A DNA stretch of 64,000 bases from Paenibacillus allorhizosphaerae (GTDB lineage Bacteria; Bacillota; Bacilli; Paenibacillales; NBRC-103111). This document shows positions 36,057 through 44,143 of this stretch, one piece after another (position 1 is the stretch's first letter; each line of letters starts with the position of its first letter). The stretch lies in assembly GCF_910594985.1 (NCBI RefSeq), contig NZ_CAJVCE010000010.1, positions 186,001-250,000 of the forward strand, in the 5' to 3' direction. A program made the translations under genes and the position numbers. The notes beneath the pieces were generated by a model that was given only the letters and a program-made list of their open reading frames with translations, was not told the origin of the DNA and did not search any database.

Positions 36057-37616
36057 ATGGCACCTTTGAATCCCGACTCAACATCCAAACCGAACCCGAC
36101 GAAATCTCGATCCTATTCGAATAACAATAACGATGGAAATGCCGGTAAAAAGCATTCCTCCGGCCCTGGGCGCGGCAAGCCTGGCACTGCCCCGGGCCCA
36201 ACCGCGTCTGCCAAAAAGCAATCGGTTACGCCAGAGGCGCAGTCGATCGGAATCGGCGACCGGATCGTCGTCACGATCAAGCGGATCGGCATCAACGGGG
36301 AAGGCGTCGGCTACTACAAGCGCAAAGCGGTGTTCATTGACGGTGCGCTGCCGGACGAAGTTGTCAAAGCGACGGTTACGAAGTCGGAGCCGACCTACCT
36401 GCTCGCCGAGCTGACAGAGATCGAGAAGCGGTCGCCGGACCGCCAAACGCCGCCGTGTCCGGTATACGACCGCTGCGGCGGCTGTCAGCTGCAGCATCTG
36501 GCGTATCCCGCGCAGCTGCGCGCGAAGGAAGAGCTGATCCGGGAATCGTTCCACCGCTATACCGGCACCGCTCCCGAAGCATTGCCGCTTCGCCCGATTG
36601 CCGGTATGGACGACCCGTGGGGCTACCGCAACAAAGCGCAGCTTCAGGTCGGCAACGTCGACGGGCATGTGCTGACCGGCTTGTATTCGCCGGGGACGCA
36701 TAAGCTAGTCGACATCAGCGGCTGTCCGGTACAGCATCCGGCGATCAATAGCGTCGTCGAACACGTCAAGAAGCTGCTGCACGAGCTGCGCATCCCGATC
36801 TATCACGAGCGTACCCGCAAGGGCATCGTTCGCACCGTCGTCGCCCGCGCCGGAACGGAGAGCGGCGAAGTGCAGCTGACCTTCATCACCGCGGCGGATC
36901 ATATCCCGCAGCAGGAAGCGCTTGTACGGCTTATCCGCGAAGCGCTGCCGCAGGTGACGACCATCGCCCAAAACGTAAATAAAGGCGTAGCTCCGCTCGT
37001 ATTCGGCGACAAGACAACCGTGCTATGGGGTAAGGAGCGGCTTGACGAGACGCTCGGCAGCGTCCGCTTCTCCTTGTCGCCGCGCGCCTTCTTCCAGCTC
37101 AACCCGTCGCAGACGGTGAAGCTGTACGATGCGGTCAAGGAAGCGGCCGCCCTCACCGGCGACGAGCTGGTCGTCGACGCCTATTGCGGCACGGGCACGA
37201 TCGGGCTGTGGCTTGCCCCACAAGCTCGCGAGGTGCGGGGCATCGAAGCCGTTCCCGAGGCGATCGAAGATGCCCGGGACAATGCGCGCGCGAGCGGAGC
37301 CGCGAACGCGCAGTTTTTCGTCGGGCGCGCCGAGCGGCTGCTACCCGAATGGGTGCAGCGCGGCGTCCGTCCCGACGTCGTCGTGGTGGACCCGCCGCGC
37401 ACCGGCTGCGAGCGGCCGCTGCTCGACGCGGTCGCGCTGGCGAAACCGGCACGGCTCGTCTACGTGTCGTGCAACCCGTCCACCCTGGCGAAGGACTGCC
37501 AGGTGCTGTTCGGGCACGGCTACCGGCTGGAATGGATTCAGCCGGTCGACATGTTCCCGCATACGTCGCATGTGGAGTGCGCCGTGTTGTTAAAGTGGGC
37601 GGGTACCAAGAAGTAA
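36057..37616 (+). CDS. rlmD: 23S rRNA (uracil-5-)-methyltransferase RlmD-like
   Basis: An RNA m5U methyltransferase of the RlmD/RumA family (RlmCD in Bacillus). The 519-residue protein has a Ser/Lys/Pro-rich N-terminus of about 60 residues, longer than usual. A TRAM domain follows at about 65-120. The four-cysteine iron-sulfur motif is CPVYDRCGGCQLQH. The methyltransferase domain has DAYCGTGTIGLWLA, VVVDPPRTGCE, and the catalytic cysteine in YVSCNPSTLAKD. Uridine substrates are probably in 23S rRNA, but tRNA is possible in this family. It is a single-gene unit. Confidence 0.9.
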   Translation: MAPLNPDSTSKPNPTKSRSYSNNNNDGNAGKKHSSGPGRGKPGTAPGPTASAKKQSVTPEAQSIGIGDRIVVTIKRIGINGEGVGYYKRKAVFIDGALPDEVVKATVTKSEPTYLLAELTEIEKRSPDRQTPPCPVYDRCGGCQLQHLAYPAQLRAKEELIRESFHRYTGTAPEALPLRPIAGMDDPWGYRNKAQLQVGNVDGHVLTGLYSPGTHKLVDISGCPVQHPAINSVVEHVKKLLHELRIPIYHERTRKGIVRTVVARAGTESGEVQLTFITAADHIPQQEALVRLIREALPQVTTIAQNVNKGVAPLVFGDKTTVLWGKERLDETLGSVRFSLSPRAFFQLNPSQTVKLYDAVKEAAALTGDELVVDAYCGTGTIGLWLAPQAREVRGIEAVPEAIEDARDNARASGAANAQFFVGRAERLLPEWVQRGVRPDVVVVDPPRTGCERPLLDAVALAKPARLVYVSCNPSTLAKDCQVLFGHGYRLEWIQPVDMFPHTSHVECAVLLKWAGTKK

Positions 37617-37659
37617 TGGGCAGTTTCCTTTCTTTTTATATATAAACCTACTAACATTA

Positions 37660-37690
37660 AAAGGCGCGGGTTTCTGCAACCCGCGCCGTT
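37660..37690. terminator. Terminator between rlmD and small basic gene
   Basis: GGCGCGGG and CCCGCGCC form a perfect eight-base stem with a nine-base loop. The minus strand has TTTTA after it, and the plus strand a weaker T-rich tract. Confidence 0.6.
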
Positions 37691-37735
37691 ACTTGTATTC
37701 ATTTCATTTTCAAGTAGTAATGAACAATTCCCTCG

Positions 37736-37921
37736 TCACAAATCGCGTATAGCTCTCCGGATAGAACGCCTTGCATCACTGATATTTTTCCGTGCGTCAT
37801 CCAGGCTGTCAAGCGCATCCCGAAGGTCGCTTTCTTGTTTAGCCCGATATGGTCTCTTTTTTACTGGAGCTACTTTCGTTTTTACGGGAGTTACTCTTTT
37901 CTTGATAATTTTCACGGCCAT
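37736..37921 (-). CDS. Small highly basic protein
   Basis: I do not recognise it. The 61-residue protein has a Lys/Pro/Val-rich first half (MAVKIIKKRVTPVKTKV, APVKKRPYR) and an amphipathic second half (SDLRDALDSLDDARKNISDA). The predicted charge is strongly positive. A perfect ribosome binding site (GGAGGTG) is seven bases before the ATG, which makes expression likely. It could be a small DNA- or RNA-binding protein, but nothing specific shows that. Confidence 0.6.
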   Translation of the reverse strand: MAVKIIKKRVTPVKTKVAPVKKRPYRAKQESDLRDALDSLDDARKNISDARRSIRRAIRDL

Positions 37922-38142
37922 TTAAAATCACCTCCAATTTTGAAGATATTTAATCATATGCCGAAAACGAAATCCCGCTTCATGCTGCTGACTATCTTTA
38001 TAGTAACTATACCTAAATTTCATTAATATGTACGATGCCCTAACCTCCCTTGGATTTGCTGCGATGCTCATAGCTCTAGTCCAACATATGGTATACTATT
38101 TACAAAAATAAACAGAAATCCAAAGCAAGGAGTCGTTGCCTG

Positions 38143-38700
38143 TTGCATATCGGAATCGATTTAGACAACACCATTCTCGATGCTACCTCGGCCCATTTAC
38201 AGTATTATAATCAGGTGTCCGGGTTATCGCTAACACCCGGCGATGTTAACGATTTTTATATATACCGCTTGTACGGATGGGATGATGAAAAACGAGATGC
38301 GGTTTATCATCAATATGGACATGACATACATTGGAATTCATCGCCATTGCCGATGGCAGTAGAAATATTACAGCAGCTATTTCTTAAGCATCAAATATCC
38401 ATCATTACTGCACGACCGTTGCTTTTTCATGATGTAACCGTCGAGTGGCTGAAGCTCCACAAAATCAATTATCATACCATCGCATTTACCGAAAACAAAC
38501 TCCAGCATTGCATCCATTCCCATGTAGATGTGCTGGTTGACGACGGTCCTCATTATGCGGAGGAGTTCGCTCTTGTTAATAAGCCCGTTATTTTATATGA
38601 ACAGCCTTATAATCTGAACGTTACGAGTGCGTTCGTCTATCGTGCTTCCAACTGGATCGAAGTTAAACAGCATGTTGATGACTTGGAGTCTAACGAATAG
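38143..38700 (+). CDS. HAD-like 5' nucleotidase, YqfW-type
   Basis: The 185-residue protein starts with GIDLDNTILD, the nucleophile motif of the HAD fold, and later has ITARPL and a third motif VDVLVDDGPHYAEE. These match the 5'(3')-deoxyribonucleotidase-like (NT5C) proteins such as B. subtilis YqfW, which probably dephosphorylate nucleotides. Start is TTG 38143 with AAGGAG ten bases upstream. It stands alone. The region from here to 39.5 kb is AT-richer than its surroundings, consistent with later acquisition. Confidence 0.8.
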   Translation: MHIGIDLDNTILDATSAHLQYYNQVSGLSLTPGDVNDFYIYRLYGWDDEKRDAVYHQYGHDIHWNSSPLPMAVEILQQLFLKHQISIITARPLLFHDVTVEWLKLHKINYHTIAFTENKLQHCIHSHVDVLVDDGPHYAEEFALVNKPVILYEQPYNLNVTSAFVYRASNWIEVKQHVDDLESNE

Positions 38701-38780
38701 CGATTGGATGAGGTATGAAGTAAGTCTGCCGCCTTGTTAAAATTGAATCCCCTCAAGATCACTACGGAGCCGTCGTATGA

Positions 38781-39086
38781 ATTTTTGATCGTTATTCGCA
38801 TTTACATGATCGCGCCGAAAAAACGATTGAGCAAACATTGTTTGAATTTAAAACGATCCGAGCACATAGCATAACCAAACTTAAGGCTATAATCGATTCA
38901 GAACTGCATTTGGAATTGACGGGTTCACACCCCGCATTCGGCACAGTGAAGGTAAGAGAATTGCTTTCCACTTGGGTTGTTCATGATTTAACGCATATCA
39001 CGCAAATCGTAAGAGTCATGGCCGTGCGGTACAGTACGGACGTTGGACCTTGGAAACAATATTTAGGTATATTGCAAAAACAATGA
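38781..39086 (+). pseudogene. C-terminal remnant of a DinB-family protein
   Basis: In one frame the sequence [19 protein letters not shown] leads into [20 protein letters not shown] and then ...[15 protein letters not shown]. This is the second half of a DinB/YfiT-like four-helix protein, which usually binds a metal through three histidines. A stop codon (38778) precedes it and the first half of the gene is missing. It therefore looks like a remnant. The surviving ATG at 38838 has no good ribosome binding site. Confidence 0.55.
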
Positions 39087-39139
39087 CAATTTTAGCGAAA
39101 GATCTTTATTATTGGCCTCTGCCAACTACATATCATCAA

Positions 39140-39193
39140 AAAAAGACAAGCAACCGGAGCCGCTAAAAGGCGGGCTAAGGTTGCTTGTTTTTT
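39140..39193 (+). terminator. Strong terminator after DinB remnant
   Basis: ACAAGCAACC and GGTTGCTTGT form a perfect ten-base stem across a 23-base loop and are followed by TTTTTTT. A run of A residues on the left would let it work on both strands. Confidence 0.82.
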
Positions 39194-39496
39194 TGTGCAT
39201 CTCCCCCCGCACTACATACACAGCATGGGAACGATCGCAATGTAATCTCATTCGTATTTCCCCTGCGCCGACGTTATTTCGTGTGACCCGGTATGGATAG
39301 GTTATCGACGACCGCAGAAGCCAGTGGGATGCAGTATTTTTCGCTAGCGGGCGCCAACTCATCCTTTACTTCAACCGACTCCCTTTTTCAGGCTACCGTT
39401 GCGAGGGCCAACGTTAAAACGAAAGCCTCAAAGCGGTTTGTTCTCAACAGACTAAAAATTACAATATTATAATTCCTATATTGCTTTAATTTTCAT
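39194..39496. other. Intergenic region upstream of padR
   Basis: About 300 bases without a credible gene. A 37-codon frame on the minus strand (39258-39380) has protein-like composition (VKDELAPASEKYCIPLASAV) but no start signal and no family, so it may be another small remnant. Confidence 0.3.
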
Positions 39497-39532
39497 GATA
39501 GTGTATTATACACAGTATAAGCGATAGTGTAT
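39497..39532. promoter_or_regulatory. Candidate PadR operator
   Basis: GATAGTGTAT occurs twice as a direct repeat (39497-39506 and 39523-39532). The first copy runs into a palindrome, GTGTATTATACAC. They lie 33-68 bases before the padR start, where a repressor would block its own promoter. PadR-family proteins bind such AT-rich dyads. Confidence 0.5.
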
Positions 39533-39564
39533 GACGCATAGTATGAAGCACAAGAGGTGGATCG

Positions 39565-39912
39565 ATGAGTACTTTACTGAGTTCTCTGACGACAGAGTTA
39601 CGGAGAGGGACACTGACGTTAGCCGTATTAAGCCAGCTGCGTACACCTAAATATGGATATTCGCTCGTTCAAATTTTGGAAGCGCGCGGGATCGCGATTG
39701 ACCAGAGTACGTTGTACCCCCTGCTGCGTCGTCTGGAGAAGCAAGAGCTGGTGACGAGCAGTTGGGATACGTCGGAAAGCAGACCGCGCCGTTATTATGA
39801 GTTGAGCGAATTCGGCACGCAGATCTATGAGCAGTTAAAAAAAGAATGGGAAGAGACAACCCGGGAACTGAACATTTTATTAAAAGGAGAGGACATCATT
39901 GAACCTGATTGA
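39565..39912 (+). CDS. PadR-family transcriptional regulator
   Basis: The 115-residue protein has the PadR winged helix: TLTLAVLSQLRTPKYGYSL, then LYPLLRRLEKQELVTS, then RRYYELSEFG. A helical tail follows (KKEWEETTRELNILLKG) for dimerisation. It is followed, with an overlap of 14 bases, by a HAAS-domain membrane protein. This pairing is common in Firmicutes and suggests that the regulator controls the membrane protein, and that the HAAS part or the membrane protein senses the signal. Confidence 0.9.
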   Translation: MSTLLSSLTTELRRGTLTLAVLSQLRTPKYGYSLVQILEARGIAIDQSTLYPLLRRLEKQELVTSSWDTSESRPRRYYELSEFGTQIYEQLKKEWEETTRELNILLKGEDIIEPD

Positions 39913-40915
39913 CCTTTATATTCATGAAGTGACGCGTAGGCTACCTGAAAAAAATCGTGCAGACATTGCGCTTGAGCTGCGTTCGACGATTGAAGATATG
40001 CTGCCGGATGAGTATTCGGAGCAAGACATCAAGTCCACCCTATCGAAGCTTGGAAATCCGGCAATTCTTGCAAATGGTTACCTGGATCGACCGATGCATT
40101 TAATCGGACCGCGTTTTTATGATCTGTATATCCAGTTGCTAAAAATGATTTTGCCTGTATCCATAGCGATTTCCATCGTTTCCGTCATAGCGAATCGTGT
40201 GATCGCATACGACGGGAGCGAAGCGGTGCTGAACGTCATACTCGATACGATTGGGCATGGAATTTGGAGTATTTTGAGTGGAGCGATTCAAGTGTTTTTC
40301 TGGTTAACGATCGTGTTCGCTTTCCTGGAACGCACTTCGCATCCAAAAGCCAATATTACCTGCACCTCTCATTTCAAAGAATGGGAGCCTGATGATTTGA
40401 ACAAAATCCCCTTTATCCCTAAAGAAAAGGCGATTTCCAAAGGGGAAGTGTTCGGCAGTTTACTGTGGACGGCCATCTGGGCATCCGTTTATTTTAACGC
40501 CGCCCATCTGGTGGGCGTGTATGAGAAAGGACAGGATGGCCTTATTTTCGTAACACCTACTTTCAATCAAGAAGTGCTTCTTTCCTATTGGCCGCTCGTC
40601 GTCATCGTAATCGGTCTTGAGGCGGCCTCGGCCATCTATAAATGGACTACCGCGCAGTGGACCCGAAAAGTCGCCTTACTAAACGCTGCGTTCCATCTCG
40701 TATCCTCCATCATATTTATTGTCGTTATTAGCGACTCCCGATTGTTCAATACCGCCTTCGTATCGTACATGACGGATTTATTTACAATGACGGACGAAAC
40801 GAAAAACGGGATCTACGGGCTGGTTGTCTTTATATTCGTGATCTTCGCAGTGATCGACGCCTATCAAGGCTTTCGCAAAGCAAATGGGCACCGAAACAAA
40901 AAGTTGAATCTTTGA
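39899..40915 (+). CDS. HAAS-domain membrane protein, PadR partner
   Basis: A 338-residue membrane protein. The N-terminal 65 residues (MNLIDLYIHEVTRRLPEKN...IALELRSTIEDMLPDE) form the HAAS helical domain common next to PadR genes. About seven hydrophobic segments follow (at about 80, 125, 185, 215, 260 and 300). The start is TTG with GGAG about ten bases upstream, inside the end of padR. The function is unknown. By context it may be an envelope sensor or permease controlled by the PadR. Confidence 0.82.
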   Translation: MNLIDLYIHEVTRRLPEKNRADIALELRSTIEDMLPDEYSEQDIKSTLSKLGNPAILANGYLDRPMHLIGPRFYDLYIQLLKMILPVSIAISIVSVIANRVIAYDGSEAVLNVILDTIGHGIWSILSGAIQVFFWLTIVFAFLERTSHPKANITCTSHFKEWEPDDLNKIPFIPKEKAISKGEVFGSLLWTAIWASVYFNAAHLVGVYEKGQDGLIFVTPTFNQEVLLSYWPLVVIVIGLEAASAIYKWTTAQWTRKVALLNAAFHLVSSIIFIVVISDSRLFNTAFVSYMTDLFTMTDETKNGIYGLVVFIFVIFAVIDAYQGFRKANGHRNKKLNL

Positions 40916-40921
40916 AAATAC

Positions 40922-40951
40922 AAAAGCCACTTCGATCCGAAGTGGCTTTTT
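40922..40951 (+). terminator. Terminator after HAAS gene
   Basis: AAAAGCCACTTCG and its complement form a 13-base stem with a three-base loop and a TTTTT tail, six bases past the stop. Confidence 0.88.
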
Positions 40952-41062
40952 CATCAACAAATGAGGATTCAGGTGATGTCATGCCGGAGAGCCTCTACAA
41001 TATTCCGGGTCGAATCGTCGTTATTTTTGCTGCTGCAAGTTCCCCGCTACCCGCCCCCCGCA

Positions 41063-41092
41063 TTGTACGATTCAAGATGGATCTGCTATACT
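41063..41092 (+). promoter_or_regulatory. Predicted promoter of the erm-like gene
   Basis: TTGTAC, 18 bases, TATACT. The transcript would begin near 41099 and carry a leader of about 185 nt. Confidence 0.6.
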
Positions 41093-41143
41093 GGGAACTG
41101 TACTTCCCTATGAACCTAATGATCAAGGAGGTTCCTCCTTTTT

Positions 41144-41176
41144 ATGTGCGGCATGGCATTTATTCGTATAAGGTAG
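41144..41176 (+). CDS. Putative erm leader peptide MCGMAFIRIR
   Basis: A ten-codon frame with AAGGAGG 12 bases upstream, located in the leader of an Erm(D)-class gene. The ending RIR just before the stop recalls the RLR motif of the Erm(D)/ErmK leader peptide, at which macrolides stall the ribosome. The spacing of the ribosome site is longer than ideal. Another frame in the same leader (41111-41182) lacks a site. Confidence 0.45.
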   Translation: MCGMAFIRIR

Positions 41177-41191
41177 TTTAAGGTACAGAAC

Positions 41192-41211
41192 AATGGTCCC
41201 TACCATTTTTT
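41192..41211 (+). terminator. Candidate attenuator hairpin in erm leader
   Basis: AATGGT and ACCATT (six pairs, CCCT loop) precede four T residues. It follows the leader-peptide stop by 15 bases, so a stalled ribosome could change whether it forms. Confidence 0.5.
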
Positions 41212-41284
41212 ATGAAATGGCTCGGGTCTATTTGGGCTGTGCCTTTTTCATTCCTTATTACGAATGAATGAGGTGCTTTTTTTC

Positions 41285-42157
41285 GTGTCCAAAAATAAAG
41301 AAACGCATCGCGGAACGTTCGGGGTATCGCCTAACTTTTCAGCGCAGCATCTATTGATCAATAAACGATTGATTCATGATTTGATTGATCTTGCGAACAT
41401 CATGCCGTGCGACACAGTGCTCGATATCGGTGCGGGGGCGGGAGCCATTACATTCCCGCTGGCGGAGAAAGCGGCCACCGTGCTGGCCATAGAAAACGAT
41501 CCTGTTTACGTCACAAAATTAGCAAGCAAGCTGCGGGAAGGAACGAACATTCGTATCAAGCCGGTTGATTTTTTACGGTTGGACCTTCCCGGGAAACCTT
41601 TCTCCGTCGTCTCCAACATTCCGTACTCGATTACAACGCCGATACTCGGCAAACTGCTGGACCAACCCACGGTACCGCTGCAGCGTGCCGTACTCGTCAT
41701 AGAGCACGGGGCAGCCAAACGTTTCACCGCGTCCCCCATAACGGACCCGCGCATTCTGAAATGGCGCATGTGGTTTGATATCCGGATCGTTTGCACCGTA
41801 TCGCCCGATCATTTTTCACCGCGGCCCCGCGTGAATTCGGCGGTCGTTGCTATAAGCCGAAAGAAGAATCCCGCTGTTCCGCCGCAGCATCATGCAAAAT
41901 TCGCGGCGCTTGCCGCGTATGGGCTATCGCGTCCGCAGCTTCCGTTTTTTGCAGCCTTGGCGGACATTTTTTCAGCTCCGCAAATGGCACGGCTCGTGAA
42001 AGCGCTCGGAATCGAGCGAACCCAGCCTATCGGGGCGCTCCGCGAACAACAGTGGGGAACATTGCTGCTGGCCATGCTTCAGCATGTCGAGCCTCACCGA
42101 TGGCCGAAAATGCCGAAAATGGCGAAGAACGTTACACGGAAAAAGAAACGGCGGTGA
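41285..42157 (+). CDS. erm: Erm(D)-class 23S rRNA A2058 N6-methyltransferase
   Basis: The 290-residue protein is closest by eye to the Erm(D)/ErmK/Erm(34) group, which dimethylates A2058 of 23S rRNA and gives macrolide-lincosamide-streptogramin B resistance. Shared features are SPNFSAQHLLINKRLI, VLDIGAGAGAITFPLA (SAM motif I), NIPYSITTPI (motif IV), GAAKRFTASP, KWRMWFDI, DHFSPRPRVNSA, and the basic C-terminus. This separates it from KsgA, which lacks the Erm(D)-type tail. The start is GTG with GAGGTG nine bases upstream. Activity in this host is not proven. A terminator follows. Confidence 0.83.
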   Translation: MSKNKETHRGTFGVSPNFSAQHLLINKRLIHDLIDLANIMPCDTVLDIGAGAGAITFPLAEKAATVLAIENDPVYVTKLASKLREGTNIRIKPVDFLRLDLPGKPFSVVSNIPYSITTPILGKLLDQPTVPLQRAVLVIEHGAAKRFTASPITDPRILKWRMWFDIRIVCTVSPDHFSPRPRVNSAVVAISRKKNPAVPPQHHAKFAALAAYGLSRPQLPFFAALADIFSAPQMARLVKALGIERTQPIGALREQQWGTLLLAMLQHVEPHRWPKMPKMAKNVTRKKKRR

Positions 42158-42203
42158 CAGGAACCACGCAATAGAAATTCCATCGTAAATGGATGAAACG
42201 CAG

Positions 42204-42238
42204 CTTCCCTGACCGAAACTGGCAGGGAAGTTATTTTA
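42204..42238 (+). terminator. Terminator after erm-like gene
   Basis: CTTCCCTG and CAGGGAAG pair around an 11-base loop, followed by TTATTTTAT. It lies 46 bases past the erm stop. Confidence 0.7.
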
Positions 42239-42273
42239 TGATAGCGATATCACCTATTCGAGGAGACGTCATA

Positions 42274-43008
42274 ATGAACCCTACTGTTACCGAAGAGCAA
42301 AGTTTGGAATCGATCGGCTTCGTATTTATTCACGGCGCAGGATTGAACAGCGGAATATGGAAGACAGTCGCCAATCAACTGGAGTATCCGTATTTGCTAG
42401 TCGATTTCCCGCAGCGGCAAAGCCCGAAAGCCATGCGGCATCACCTGACGCTTCACGATTACACCACCCATATCCAAAAACAAATCGAAGCTTGGAAAGT
42501 AAAAAAATTTGTCATCGTCGCGCATTCGTTAGGCGGTATCCCCGCGCTTCAGATCGCCTCGGCGATGCAGGATCGACTGGCAGGCTTTGCCGCAGTCGGA
42601 GCAGCCATCCCGGCAAACGGCGGTTCATTTCTTTCCATCATGCCGCCTGCAAAACGCGCCATGATGCATGTTCTTTTGCGCGTATTCGGCACGCAGCCCC
42701 CGGAATCGGCCATACGCAGCGGGCTTTGCAACGACCTGACCGCGGAACAGACGGAGGAAATCGTTCGCGGCTTCGCACCGGAATCGATTAGAGTCTATAC
42801 GGATCGGACCGAAGCCCCCATCCCGAACGCCCCGAAACTGTATGTCAAGTTAACCAATGACCGGGAGTTCGGATTGCCCCAGCAAGACCGCATCATATCC
42901 CATCTCGCCCCGGACCACGTCGAGCTACTGGATGCAGGACATTTGCCGATGCTCAGCAAGCCGAACGAGTTACACCGCGCGCTGACGGACTTTTTAGCCC
43001 GCATTTAG
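42274..43008 (+). CDS. Alpha/beta hydrolase
   Basis: A 244-residue alpha/beta hydrolase fold protein. The oxyanion region is VFIHGAGLNSGIW, and the nucleophile serine is in VIVAHSLGGIPA. An acidic residue is probably near KLTNDREFGLP, and the histidine in LLDAGHLPML completes the triad. The sequence recalls small esterases of the AB hydrolase-1 type. ATG 42274 is used because GAGGAG is eight bases before it. The substrate is not predicted. It lies between the erm-like and NUDIX genes. Confidence 0.85.
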   Translation: MNPTVTEEQSLESIGFVFIHGAGLNSGIWKTVANQLEYPYLLVDFPQRQSPKAMRHHLTLHDYTTHIQKQIEAWKVKKFVIVAHSLGGIPALQIASAMQDRLAGFAAVGAAIPANGGSFLSIMPPAKRAMMHVLLRVFGTQPPESAIRSGLCNDLTAEQTEEIVRGFAPESIRVYTDRTEAPIPNAPKLYVKLTNDREFGLPQQDRIISHLAPDHVELLDAGHLPMLSKPNELHRALTDFLARI

Positions 43009-43073
43009 CCGTTCCATAAAACAGCAATTTATGATAATATATCCTCTTTAGATCTTATCGGGAGGTATTTGGC

Positions 43074-43520
43074 GTGAGCGAGCTTATGCAAGTCAGAGTG
43101 ACGGGAATTATTGTGGAGAACGATCATATCTTAGCGGTCAAACAGAAAGTAACGGCGGGCCGAGAATGGTCTTTGCCCGGCGGGCGGGTCGAGCGAGGAG
43201 AAACGCTGGAGCAGGCGGTCATTCGAGAGATGGAGGAAGAAACGGGAATCGCAACCAAAGTCATCAAGCTTCTGTACGTATGCGATAAGCCGGATGCCGA
43301 TCCTTCCTTGCTGCACATCACCTTCTTATTGGAGCGGCTTCACGGCGAGCTGCGCCTGCCTTCCAACGAATTTGATCGCAATCCGATCCAAGACGTAGCG
43401 ATGATCCCTGTGCATAGGCTGGAGGCGTATGGATTTTCGGAAAAATTCATGAAGCTGGTTCAGGACGGATTCCCTGAGGCCGGGAGCTATCAGGGGTTAA
43501 AGCGCAATATCGGGCTGTAA
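43074..43520 (+). CDS. NUDIX hydrolase
   Basis: A 148-residue NUDIX protein, an enzyme type that hydrolyses nucleoside diphosphates linked to another group. The Nudix box is GRVERGETLEQAVIREMEEE followed by TG, complete with the catalytic glutamates. The start is GTG with GGGAGG eight bases upstream. It is followed 15 bases later by a histidine-phosphatase gene, so the two are probably an operon for processing small phosphorylated molecules. The substrate is not predicted. Confidence 0.9.
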   Translation: MSELMQVRVTGIIVENDHILAVKQKVTAGREWSLPGGRVERGETLEQAVIREMEEETGIATKVIKLLYVCDKPDADPSLLHITFLLERLHGELRLPSNEFDRNPIQDVAMIPVHRLEAYGFSEKFMKLVQDGFPEAGSYQGLKRNIGL

Positions 43521-43535
43521 CAAAGGAGTGATCTT

Positions 43536-44087
43536 ATGAAGAAAATATACGTCATCAGACATTGCAAGGCTGAAGGGCAGGCCGCCGGCGCCCCGTTAAC
43601 AGAGACCGGACTGAAGCAAGCGGCGCTGCTTGCCGATTTCCTTTCCGATCGGGACATCGATTCGATTACTTCCAGCCCCTTCGAAAGGGCGTACCGGACC
43701 ATCGAGCCATTAGCCCTACGATTGCGTCTCCCTATCGCAACAGACGACCGATTAGCCGAACGGGTGTTGTCGGTTCGCCAGCATCCCGACTGGCGCGAGC
43801 GGCTTCGTTCAACATACGATGACATGGACCTTTGTTTTGAAGGGGGCGAGTCCAGTCGTACGGCCATGGGCCGGGCCGCTAACGTTGTCAAAGAAGCGCT
43901 CGCCAGCGAGCATCGCAATATCGCGGTCGTCTCGCACGGCAATCTGATCTCGCTGCTGCTGAAACAGTTTGACGAGCGGATCGGTTATGCGGAATGGGAA
44001 GCATTGACCAATCCCGATGTGTATCTTCTCTCGTTCTCCGCCCCGCTCCAGCATCCCCCTGACATACGCCGTATATGGACAGATTGA
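43536..44087 (+). CDS. Histidine phosphatase family protein
   Basis: The 183-residue protein is a phosphoglycerate-mutase-like phosphatase. The catalytic loop is VIRHCKAEG, with Cys in place of the usual Gly in RHG. The later catalytic region has GGESSRTAMGRAANVV, and SHGN near residue 130 gives the second histidine. AAGGAG precedes the ATG. It follows the NUDIX gene. The RHC variant is known in some members and does not by itself mean loss of function. Confidence 0.88.
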   Translation: MKKIYVIRHCKAEGQAAGAPLTETGLKQAALLADFLSDRDIDSITSSPFERAYRTIEPLALRLRLPIATDDRLAERVLSVRQHPDWRERLRSTYDDMDLCFEGGESSRTAMGRAANVVKEALASEHRNIAVVSHGNLISLLLKQFDERIGYAEWEALTNPDVYLLSFSAPLQHPPDIRRIWTD

Positions 44088-44143
44088 CCGCGCGGGCTCG
44101 AACCGCGATGGCTTTATGGCACGATCATGCCGCTAGGATCTGA

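Larger units (their letters stand above)
41099..41284 (+). promoter_or_regulatory. Attenuator-type leader of erm-like gene
   Basis: The leader holds a small reading frame and several hairpins. First is AAGGAGG...CCTCCTT followed by TTTTT (41125-41143). Second is AATGGT-CCCT-ACCATT followed by TTTT (41192-41211). Third is a longer stem from GGCTCGG to CTGTGCC followed by TTTTT (about 41219-41247). Erm(D)/ermK genes of Bacillus are controlled by drug-induced stalling on a leader peptide that changes such stems. The layout suggests the same here, by inference. Confidence 0.55.

Noticed and set aside
39258-39380. A 37-codon minus-strand frame (VKDELAPASEKYCIPLASAV) before padR
   Set aside because: It has protein-like composition, but no start signal, ribosome site or recognised family, and it is short enough to be chance.
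41285-42157. KsgA (RsmA) 16S rRNA dimethyltransferase as an alternative identity for the erm-like gene
   Set aside because: KsgA shares the fold, but the SPNFSAQH start, KWRMWFDI and the basic C-terminal tail match the Erm(D) group.
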